The notes under the pieces were generated by a model that worked only from the letters and a program-made list of their open reading frames with translations, did not search any database and was not told the DNA's origin. The position numbers and the translations under genes are program-made. From Candidatus Buchananbacteria bacterium RIFCSPLOWO2_02_FULL_46_11b (GTDB taxonomy: Bacteria > Patescibacteriota > Patescibacteriia > Buchananbacterales > UBA6539), in the NCBI GenBank assembly GCA_001817615.1, contig MHIR01000002.1, forward strand, positions 1-11,656: a stretch of DNA of 11,656 nucleotides, in the 5' to 3' direction. Every line of letters starts with the position of its first letter. The first letter of the stretch is position 1. Positions 5,577-11,488 of the stretch are shown here, in pieces.

Positions 5577-7019
5577 ATGGATATCATTTTAAAAAATAAG
5601 ACTTTGGAAGCGGCTCTGCAAGACGAGGCCAGCTATCTTTTGGAGCGGCAAAAGCACACGCGGTATGAAATCGTGGGCTCGCCGAAAGAAATGAGGCGCG
5701 TTCTGATTTTGGGCGCCGCTTTTGTTATTACCGCGGATAAGGACAATAAGGTCCAAGTTCTGCCCAGGCGCTCGATTTATATCATTGACGGCGTAATTAA
5801 AGAAGTCTACGCCGGCAGTAAAATCAAGATTCCCAGAAATAAAATTGATATAATTTATGACGCTTCCAAGCGCAGCGGCATTGTCGTCACCCCCGGCTTT
5901 ATCAACGCCCACGCCCATCCGCCGATGTATCTGCTGCGCTCGTCCATGACCTTAGACAAGGGCAATATCGTGGATCAGGTGGCAAAAATGGCAAAATTGG
6001 AAGCCAAGATGCGGGGTAACGATTTTTTTCTGGGCGCGGTCGGGGATTTTACCGAAGAACAGAAAACCGGCATCACCACGACTTTGAGCCATTACGCGGT
6101 TTTTGATCCCATTGAAAAAGCCGCCCGGCTGACCAGGCACAACGTCATTAACGCCTTTTCCGTCGTTTCTAACACTCATCCGAAAAATTCGCCCAAGCTG
6201 GCGGAAAAATATTTGAAAAATAAAAGCAAGTATTTTTCCCGGCCCGCCCTGGCGATTCACTATCTGCATCGCGCCAGTTTGGAACAGTTAAAACAGATCA
6301 AAAAATTGGTTGATAAATATAATGTCTTATTTACCATGCACGCGGCCGAGACGGAAGTCTGGGTGCAGGAGTGCGTCAATAAATTCGGCCAAAGAACAGT
6401 GGAAGCTTTGGCGGATTTCGGCTTGGCCAATTCCAATTTGATTTTGTCGCACGCGGTTCATTTGTCCGAAGAAGAGATTCGGCTGGTAAAAAAATATAAA
6501 ATCGGCATTGTCCATCTGCCGACTTCCAACAAGATCCACAAATCCGGCGAATTCAAATATCCGCTGTTTGTTAAAAACGGCGGCGCCGGCCAGGTGGCAT
6601 TAGGCACGGACAGCGTGATTTCAAAAAACAGCCTGGATTTACTCTCCGAGGCGCTGCAGATGCGGATTATGCACCAGGACCGGCAATTGGTTTTATACGA
6701 AGATTTATTCAAGATGATGACTTCGCAGGCCGCCGAGATTTTAAAATTGGGCAAAGTCGGCCGGATTTTGCCGGGCTATCGCGCGGATCTGGCGTTTTGG
6801 AAACTGCGCGACCGCGGCTTCATGCCCTATAACGAAAAACAGCCGGTTTCTTTAATCGGCAACATGATCACCCACGGCGGCCGCCATGTCCGGGATTTGA
6901 TGATCAACGGCGAATTTATCATCACCAACCGCCTGCATAATTTAATCAACGAAAGCAAGCTGATGACGGAGTTGCAGGAAGGGCACATGAGACTTAGGAA
7001 GCGGCTGGGAGACAAATAA
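5577..7019 (+). CDS. Metal-dependent amidohydrolase, deaminase-like (ATZ/TRZ type)
   Basis: This 480-residue enzyme belongs to the amidohydrolase superfamily, which uses a metal ion in a beta/alpha barrel to attack a C-N bond. Metal and catalytic positions are visible: the HxH pair H112/H114 in FINAHAHPP, H255 with E258 in MHAAETE, H292 in LSHAVHL, and D345 in LGTDS. HLPTSNKIHKSGEF before the aspartate and the C-terminal LPGYRADLAFW are typical of the branch containing S-adenosylhomocysteine/methylthioadenosine deaminase, guanine deaminase and triazine hydrolases. The N-terminus is about 40-50 residues longer than usual, ahead of the first beta-sandwich part. The substrate cannot be read; a purine or aminated ring compound is plausible. 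It has its own promoter and stands alone. Confidence 0.88.
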   Translation: MDIILKNKTLEAALQDEASYLLERQKHTRYEIVGSPKEMRRVLILGAAFVITADKDNKVQVLPRRSIYIIDGVIKEVYAGSKIKIPRNKIDIIYDASKRSGIVVTPGFINAHAHPPMYLLRSSMTLDKGNIVDQVAKMAKLEAKMRGNDFFLGAVGDFTEEQKTGITTTLSHYAVFDPIEKAARLTRHNVINAFSVVSNTHPKNSPKLAEKYLKNKSKYFSRPALAIHYLHRASLEQLKQIKKLVDKYNVLFTMHAAETEVWVQECVNKFGQRTVEALADFGLANSNLILSHAVHLSEEEIRLVKKYKIGIVHLPTSNKIHKSGEFKYPLFVKNGGAGQVALGTDSVISKNSLDLLSEALQMRIMHQDRQLVLYEDLFKMMTSQAAEILKLGKVGRILPGYRADLAFWKLRDRGFMPYNEKQPVSLIGNMITHGGRHVRDLMINGEFIITNRLHNLINESKLMTELQEGHMRLRKRLGDK

Positions 7020-7024
7020 GAGAT

Positions 7025-7080
7025 AAGAAACAAGCGACAAGACAAGAGACAAGTTGCTTTAATAATTGTTTCTTGTTTAT
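7025..7080 (+). terminator. Possible terminator made from ACAAG-type repeats
   Basis: AAGAAACAA (7025-7033) can pair with TTGTTTCTT (7066-7074), followed by GTTTATT. Between the arms lie degenerate copies of GACAAG. It starts six bases after the amidohydrolase stop. The AT-rich stem and long loop make it weaker than the other terminators in the window. Confidence 0.45.
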
Positions 7081-7092
7081 TAAAATAATAGC

Positions 7093-7317
7093 GGCGAGGC
7101 AGGGATGCCTCGCCTATTGTTATTTAAATTATCATCCTCCATAGGCGAGGCTTCCAGACCTCGCCCTTGTTAAACCCAATCTCCATAGGCGAGGCTTCCA
7201 GACCTCGCCCTTGTTAAACCCAATCTCCATAGGCGAGGCTTCCAGCCTCGCCCTTGTGGCGGCATATATTTTTATTTACATCAAACGATACCGGTGACGG
7301 CGAGGCAGGGATGCCTC
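7093..7317. repeat. Cluster of five GAGGC palindromes with a 44-bp tandem repeat
   Basis: Five hairpins share a GGCGAGG core: 7093-7114 (eight pairs, six-base loop), 7144-7165, 7188-7209, 7232-7252 and 7299-7317. The middle three belong to a tandem repeat with a 44-base period (units at 7139, 7183 and 7227; the third has lost two bases and its tail). The first 19 bases of the outer hairpins are identical, though the last hairpin is cut short. This resembles REP-type intergenic palindromes. There are no spacers, so it is not a CRISPR array. No coding potential is seen. Confidence 0.75.
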
Positions 7318-7434
7318 ATTTAAGCGACAAGAGACAAGTGATAAGGGATAATTACTAAATCAAAGGTATGTATTCCAGAGCAAGCTCTGGATTCGGGGTT
7401 CTAACCGGTAACCTCGCAAAGGTATTATTAAGAG

Positions 7435-7587
7435 CGTTGAATAATTATTTTTACCGGTTTATTATAATTCGGCGTTTGGCTAATTTTAGCGTAATAGAAG
7501 CGGATTTACCCCGTTAGAAATAAATTTCTAACGGGGTAGACGCGGATAATTACGCGGATTAACGCGGAAAAAACGAATTATTCAACG
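7435..7587. repeat. Inverted-repeat element with an inner perfect palindrome
   Basis: CGTTGAATAATT (7435-7446) and AATTATTCAACG (7576-7587) are perfect 12-base inverted repeats bounding 153 bases. Inside is a 15-bp perfect palindrome with a two-base loop (7507-7538, GTTAGAAAT / ATTTCTAAC core), followed by direct repeats of the type ACGCGGATTA (7540-7567). Just outside, another hairpin TCCAGAG / CTCTGGA lies around 7374-7391. The layout is MITE-like. No protein is encoded, and the rest of 7318-7642 shows only dispersed GACAAG-type words. Confidence 0.55.
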
Positions 7588-7599
7588 GTCTAATTATTA

Positions 7600-7637
7600 G
7601 AATAAAACAAGAGACAATAATGGCAACTTGTCTCTTG
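7600..7637 (-). terminator. Intrinsic terminator of the IMP dehydrogenase gene
   Basis: On the minus strand CAAGAGACAA (7637-7628) pairs perfectly with TTGTCTCTTG (7617-7608), followed by TTTTATT. It begins five bases after the IMP dehydrogenase stop codon. The stem is made of the CAAGAGACAAG-type word that recurs elsewhere in this window. Confidence 0.75.
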
Positions 7638-7642
7638 CCGCT

Positions 7643-8725
7643 TTAAATGAACTCTGATTTGTAATTCGGCGCCTGTTTAATATTTTGCAAGGAATGCGGG
7701 TGGCTTTCGCGCAGGCCGGCGGGGGAGATGCGGACAAACTCGGCTTTTTTTCGCAGTTCCAAAATATTTTTAGCGCCGCAATAGCCCAGCCCCTGTTTTA
7801 AGCCGCCGACTAATTGGTAAATAATATTTTTTACCGGGCCTTTATACGGCACATAGCCGATGACGCCTTCGGCGATCATTTCGCCGGAATTTTTTTTATC
7901 GCTTTGCAGATAGCGGTCTGAAGAGCCTTTTTGCATGGCGTCAATTGAACCCATGCCGCGGTAAACTTTCATTTTTACGCCATTAACATCTTCAATTTCG
8001 CCCGGGGCTTCGTCCGTGCCCGCGAATAAGCCGCCGAGCATCACCGTGGCCGCGCCGGCGGCCAGCGCTTTGACGATATCGCCGGAAAATTTAATGCCGC
8101 CGTCGGCAATCACCGGGGTGCCGGTTTTTTTGGCGGCTTTGACGGCATCCATAACCGCGGTTAATTGCGGCACGCCGATGCCGGCGATAATCCGGGTGGT
8201 GCAAATTGAACCCGGCCCGACGCCGACTTTAATCGCGTCCGCGCCGGCCTTGATTAAATCAAGCGTGGCTCGAGCCGTGGCGACGTTGCCGCCGATTAAA
8301 ACGATTTTTTTGCCGAATAATTTTTTTAAAGCCGAAATCGTTTCGGCCACTTTATAATAATGCCCGTGAGCCACATCAACCACCAGGCAGTCCGCGCCGG
8401 CCTCAACCAAAGCTTTGGCGCGCTCAAGAGCCGCTTCGCCGACCGAGACCGAAGCGCCGCAAAGAAGATTTTTGCTTTTTACTTTTTTTACTTCTTCGGC
8501 CTGCTTTTCAACCGGCAGGTTTTTATGGATAATGCCCAGACCGCCGGCCTCGGCCAAGGCGATGGCCAGGCCGCTTTCAGTCACCGTGTCCATGGCCGCG
8601 GACAGCAGGGGGATTTCCAGCTTGATTTTGCCGGTCAGCCAGGTCTCGGTTGTCACCTTGCTTGGTGAAACTTCGGATTTCTGGGGGATTAATAAGACGT
8701 CGTCGAAGGTTAGAGCTTCTTTCAT
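7643..8725 (-). CDS. guaB: IMP dehydrogenase without CBS domains
   Basis: This 360-residue enzyme oxidises IMP to XMP with NAD+, the committed step of guanine nucleotide synthesis. The barrel begins LTFDDVLLIP, and the phosphate and catalytic loop GVGPGSICTTR holds the active cysteine C175. Later motifs are ADGGIKFSGDIVKALAAGA, the flap YRGMGS...SSDRYLQ with its Arg-Tyr pair, EGVIGYVPYKG, and the C-terminal AGLRESHPHSL. The usual Bateman module of two CBS domains (about 120 residues) is missing: IIHKNLPVEKQAEEVKKVKS runs straight into NLLCGASV. GMP reductase also lacks CBS domains, but the flap Arg-Tyr motif favours IMP dehydrogenase. I chose the ATG at 8725; the frame stays open upstream only through 9-base repeats. 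Loss of CBS domains implies loss of their purine-nucleotide regulation. Confidence 0.95.
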   Translation of the reverse strand: MKEALTFDDVLLIPQKSEVSPSKVTTETWLTGKIKLEIPLLSAAMDTVTESGLAIALAEAGGLGIIHKNLPVEKQAEEVKKVKSKNLLCGASVSVGEAALERAKALVEAGADCLVVDVAHGHYYKVAETISALKKLFGKKIVLIGGNVATARATLDLIKAGADAIKVGVGPGSICTTRIIAGIGVPQLTAVMDAVKAAKKTGTPVIADGGIKFSGDIVKALAAGAATVMLGGLFAGTDEAPGEIEDVNGVKMKVYRGMGSIDAMQKGSSDRYLQSDKKNSGEMIAEGVIGYVPYKGPVKNIIYQLVGGLKQGLGYCGAKNILELRKKAEFVRISPAGLRESHPHSLQNIKQAPNYKSEFI

Positions 8726-8729
8726 AGTA

Positions 8730-8765
8730 AGCGAGATAAGCAAGATAAGCGAGATAAGCGAGATA
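8730..8765. repeat. Four tandem 9-base repeats upstream of guaB
   Basis: AGCGAGATA occurs at 8730-8738, 8748-8756 and 8757-8765, with AGCAAGATA at 8739-8747. The block occupies nearly all of the short stretch between the predicted guaB transcription start and its ATG. Inverted copies (ACTTATCTTGCTTATCTTGCT) lie at 8851-8871 and 8877-8890. The remaining sequence to 8960 is AT-rich with no gene. Confidence 0.8.
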
Positions 8766-8771
8766 AGTTTT

Positions 8772-8780
8772 ATTTTACCA
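8772..8780 (-). promoter_or_regulatory. Possible extended -10 of guaB
   Basis: On the minus strand TGG-TAAAAT is a five-of-six -10 with the TGn extension, about 47 bases before the guaB ATG. I see no good -35. The resulting leader would consist mostly of the 9-base repeats. Confidence 0.4.
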
Positions 8781-8960
8781 GCTTAAATCTACTCTTCTTG
8801 ACATTAATATTAATTATTTTTTTAGGTAAAATATTATTTAAAAAAGTAGCACTTATCTTGCTTATCTTGCTGAAAACTTATCTTGCTTGATTATACTTTA
8901 TTCTACCTTAATTTTCAAAAAATTTCAAAAAAAATCACCAAAAACCATAAAAATTTACTC

Positions 8961-8989
8961 TTGACAATCTTGGCAATTTATGCTAAGGT
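8961..8989 (+). promoter_or_regulatory. Promoter of the upstream hairpin RNA and recombinase
   Basis: A perfect -35 TTGACA (8961-8966), 17 bases, then TAAGGT (8984-8989) preceded by TGC. The -10 itself is weak (three of six), but the -35, the spacing and the TGn extension are ideal. The predicted start at about 8996 coincides with the first base of the first hairpin. Confidence 0.65.
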
Positions 8990-8995
8990 TTGAGA

Positions 8996-9434
8996 TTATG
9001 AGTTTTGGCTAGGTTACTATTTGTAAATACTAGAATGCCAATGCCGGAGCTCATAACTTTTGTTCATTACAATCACGCGCCAAAAGCGCTGTTATAAGTT
9101 TGTTTTGGAGACCCAATGGATGTAAAAATTAAAGTCGCCATGGCATTTATTGCTCCAAAACGCCTGCTGGTTTTTCCCGCTTTAAAACGACTACACGGAT
9201 CTTGTGTAAACTAAACTGAGGATGTCTTTTTAAAGTGGGATTCATTTTTTCCCGGTTGAGATCTATAAACAATATGAAGTGTTTTTCTATTACTGTTCTG
9301 ATCAAAACCGAAAACGGCTTTTTCCCGCAAAGGGTGAGCATATTGGTTTGGCTTTGCCGGCTATGTGGGTTGTGTTGCGATAGCAACTACTATGTCTTTG
9401 CCGGCAAAGCCTAAATTCAGATGTCCGCAAGGAC
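8996..9434 (+). ncRNA. Putative structured RNA: hairpin array upstream of the recombinase
   Basis: Consecutive stem-loops fill this non-coding stretch. H1: TTATGAG/CTCATAA (8996-9002/9050-9056) with inner TTGG/CCAA and CTAG/CTAG. H2: GTTTTGGAG/CTCCAAAAC (9102-9110/9153-9161). H3: a 12-pair stem with one G-U (9176-9187/9228-9239) and inner TACAC/GTGTA. H4: CGGTT/AACCG (9253-9257/9306-9310) with inner AAACA/TGTTT. H5: GGCTTTGCCGGC/GCCGGCAAAGCC (9350-9361/9400-9411) with inner GTTGC/GCAAC. A small GTCC-GCAA-GGAC hairpin with a GNRA-type loop (9423-9434) precedes the ribosome binding site. Smaller GCGC pairs lie at 9077-9089. IS110-group elements encode their bridge RNA on this side of the recombinase, so a guide role is the leading hypothesis. 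Confidence 0.6.
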
Positions 9435-9459
9435 TAAACAAACAAGGAGAAAAAAGAAG

Positions 9460-10815
9460 ATGAAGAAGGCAAGAGAGGAAAGCAGGATTATCGGGATTGC
9501 CCATCGCGTCAAAAAAACCGCGGACAACGAAGCGCGGCCGACCCTGGTCTGTATTTTAGACCGGGGCAAGCAAAAGATTTGCCAATTGGAAACGGAAACC
9601 GACGAGCTTGATTTTTTGCTCGGGCGATTCCCGGTTAAGTTCCGGGATGTTGAGCCGAGCGAGGATCTGTCGGCCTTTCGTCCGCACCAGGTGAAATGGA
9701 AACCGGTGAATTTGAAGGCCGAAGGCGCCGAAGAGAAATTGGCGCAAACGCCGGACAGCCAAAAAAGGCAGGCTGGCAAGAAGTGGTTTATGGCCGCTAA
9801 GGCGCCGGTTGAGTTTGACGGCCTGAAATCCGGCGATACCGTTTCCATGTGTCTGGGCGCGGGCAATTATTTCGTTTATGCCTTGGCGCGCCATGGCCAG
9901 GATATCGGCGCGCGCGTCTTTCGCGTCGCGCCCAAGCGGCTGAAAGAAAACCGGCTGGATGACAACAAAGACAACGACCACGTTCTTTTGGCCGAACTTT
10001 ACGCCGGCCAGCCGCTGATTTTTCAGCCGGCCTTGCCGCCCGACTTGAGCTTAATTGCGATTTCCAACAAGTACGCGACCCGGATGGACGCGCAAAAAGA
10101 TCGCATTGCCCATGAACAGCGCCTGTGGCAGCGCGTAAGGGACGGGGTTTTCTTAAATCCCGAGGGCGAGTATCCCGAAGGGACGATTGAAGACATGATC
10201 GTTGACGCCAAGGCCAACAGCCGGGCCCTCGGGCTTTTGCAGGAAATTGAAGATGAGTGCAACGCGGACCTGGAGAAAGAAGTAAGCCGCCATCCGCTTT
10301 ACCAGCGGGTGTTCAAGGGGATTATCGGTTTCGGCATCAGAATCGCGGCGCCGGTGATTGCCTTTGTCGGCCGGATTGACCGTTTTTCCAAAGCCAGTTC
10401 GTTCAAGCAGTTCTGCGCGGTGGCGCCGAATAGCGCGGGAGAATTCCAGCGCCAGCGCCGCGGCGAAGTGATGGCCGGACGGCCGGACATCCGCCAGGCG
10501 CTGTGGCTTTTCGCGGAGCAGGCCAATCGCCGGCCGGATTCGGAATGGGGTCAGGTCTTGCTGGCGGAAAAAGCGCGTTTGCGCGCCAAGCATCCGGAAG
10601 CCGTGATTGTTGAACGGCCGGATCCGAAGAAGCCGGGCAAGACTAAAAAGGTCAAACTCTACACCGACGGCCATATTCATAACATGGCCCGCTGGCATAT
10701 GCTGGGCAAATTCTGCGAACAGCTTTTTAAGGACTGGAATGAGTTTCAAGAGGAGCAGGATCGGGCAGAGATTGGCGGCGAGAATTCCTCGGACTCCGTG
10801 TCCGCGGCGGCGTAA
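9460..10815 (+). CDS. IS110/Piv-family recombinase (transposase), divergent
   Basis: This protein of about 451 residues has the two-part layout of IS110 recombinases: an N-terminal RuvC-like DEDD domain (about 28-185) and a C-terminal Transposase_20-type domain (about 287-350). The C-terminal part is the clearest: GIIGFGIRIAAPVIAFVGRIDRFSKASSFKQFCAVAPNSAGEF, then RRGEVMAGRPDIRQALWLFAEQA. S325 in APNSAGE is a candidate for the family's catalytic serine. In the N-terminal domain D34 (CILDRG) and D168/D171/D173 (DNKDND) are candidate metal ligands, but the expected Glu near residues 128-137 is replaced by VSMCLGAGNY, so activity is uncertain. The start at 9460 has AAGGAG ten bases upstream; an in-frame ATG at 9421 lies in the GNRA hairpin and is less likely. 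Hairpin arrays flank it on both sides. It could be a transposase, a Piv-like invertase or a domesticated derivative. Confidence 0.78.
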   Translation: MKKAREESRIIGIAHRVKKTADNEARPTLVCILDRGKQKICQLETETDELDFLLGRFPVKFRDVEPSEDLSAFRPHQVKWKPVNLKAEGAEEKLAQTPDSQKRQAGKKWFMAAKAPVEFDGLKSGDTVSMCLGAGNYFVYALARHGQDIGARVFRVAPKRLKENRLDDNKDNDHVLLAELYAGQPLIFQPALPPDLSLIAISNKYATRMDAQKDRIAHEQRLWQRVRDGVFLNPEGEYPEGTIEDMIVDAKANSRALGLLQEIEDECNADLEKEVSRHPLYQRVFKGIIGFGIRIAAPVIAFVGRIDRFSKASSFKQFCAVAPNSAGEFQRQRRGEVMAGRPDIRQALWLFAEQANRRPDSEWGQVLLAEKARLRAKHPEAVIVERPDPKKPGKTKKVKLYTDGHIHNMARWHMLGKFCEQLFKDWNEFQEEQDRAEIGGENSSDSVSAAA

Positions 10816-10822
10816 GTTCTTT

Positions 10823-11151
10823 AAGCGGAACTAGTATATAGGTGATTTTCTAAGTCTTCACTGTTCCGCTTCGGCTAAGGTTCCGTGTTTCTAACGTGGA
10901 ACTTTAGCCCTCTTTCCAGATAGAGTAATTTATGTTAATCTCTCTGGAAAGAGGCGGCTTGTGTGCTGTTGTTATATAAACTATGGAAGGGTTGCCGCCT
11001 CAATAATTTGCGGGAGCCGGCTTGTGTCAGCGACAAGTAACAAGAGACAAGTGACAAGTTTCCGGCTCCCCGTTCTTTTTCTATTTTTCAGGGCGGCTAG
11101 ATTGCCCATGAACACTTTATGATGAAGTGTTCTGCAAATTGCCTGCCGCCT
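10823..11151. repeat. Downstream hairpin array, unit A (six stem-loops)
   Basis: Six stem-loops follow each other almost without gaps. A1: AAGCGGAAC/GTTCCGCTT (10823-10831/10863-10871). A2: GGCTAAGGTTCC/GGAACTTTAGCC (10873-10884/10898-10909), 12 pairs with one G-U. A3: CTCTTTCCAGA/TCTGGAAAGAG (10910-10920/10943-10953). A4: GGCGGC/GCCGCC (10953-10958/10994-10999). A5: GGGAGCCGG/CCGGCTCCC (11012-11020/11062-11070), whose loop is filled by GACAAG-type repeats. A6: GGCGGC/GCCGCC (11092-11097/11145-11150) enclosing an eight-pair inner stem GAACACTT/AAGTGTTC (11110-11117/11125-11132), with an unpaired segment of about 12 bases on each side. A3 and A4 overlap by one base, so they may compete. The unit begins eight bases after the recombinase stop codon. 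No coding potential is supported. Confidence 0.8.
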
Positions 11152-11166
11152 TGTTCTTTCAAGTTT

Positions 11167-11474
11167 GGCGGGACTACCATAGACGTGATTTTCTAAAAGA
11201 GCGTTGTCCCGCTTCGGCCCAGGCTTTGTATAGCTGGGCCCTCTTTCCAGACAGAGTAATTTATGTTAATCTCTCTGGAAAGAGGCGGCTTGGGTGCTGT
11301 TGTTTGTATATAAACTATGGAGGGGTTGCCACCTCAATAATTTTGCGGGAGCCGGCTACAGTGCGGATGTCAATAGACTAGGAGCGCGGTGCCGGTTTCC
11401 CGTTCTTTTTTCAGAGCGGCTAGACAATACTTGATGTTTTTCAATTAAACGTTCTACGTAGAGGTTGCCGCCCT
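11167..11474. repeat. Downstream hairpin array, unit B (copy of unit A)
   Basis: This diverged copy of unit A, offset by roughly 325-343 bases, keeps the hairpin order. B1: GCGGGAC/GTCCCGC (11168-11174/11206-11212). B2: GGCCCAG/CTGGGCC (11216-11222/11234-11240). B3: identical stem to A3 (11241-11251/11274-11284). B4: GAGGCGGC/GCCACCTC (11282-11289/11328-11335), one pair lost. B5: GGGAGCCGGC/GCCGGTTTCCC (11347-11356/11391-11401). B6: GCGGC/GCCGC (11416-11420/11467-11471). B1 against A1 and B2 against A2 show paired base changes that preserve the stems. B3 to the start of B5 is nearly identical to unit A; the loops of B1, B5 and B6 differ strongly. Confidence 0.8.
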
Positions 11475-11488
11475 GTTCTTTCAAGTTT

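Noticed and set aside
7139..7257. CRISPR array
   Set aside because: The 44-base units are contiguous, with no unique spacers and no cas genes; they are palindromic tandem repeats.
7643..8725. GMP reductase
   Set aside because: The protein lacks CBS domains like GMP reductase, but YRGMGS and the SSDRYLQ flap are IMP dehydrogenase features.
8798..8832. Second plus-strand promoter (TTGACA and TAAAAT)
   Set aside because: The two boxes are 23 bases apart, too far for a sigma70-type promoter.
9421..9459. Upstream in-frame start whose first residues (SARTKQT) resemble the histone H3 tail
   Set aside because: Coincidence. The ribosome binding site AAGGAG points to the ATG at 9460, and this stretch folds as a GNRA-loop hairpin, so it is probably not translated.
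11127..11381. 84-residue open frame in the downstream array
   Set aside because: It crosses hairpins of units A and B, which vary by indels between copies, and has no family resemblance; it is structural DNA, not a gene.
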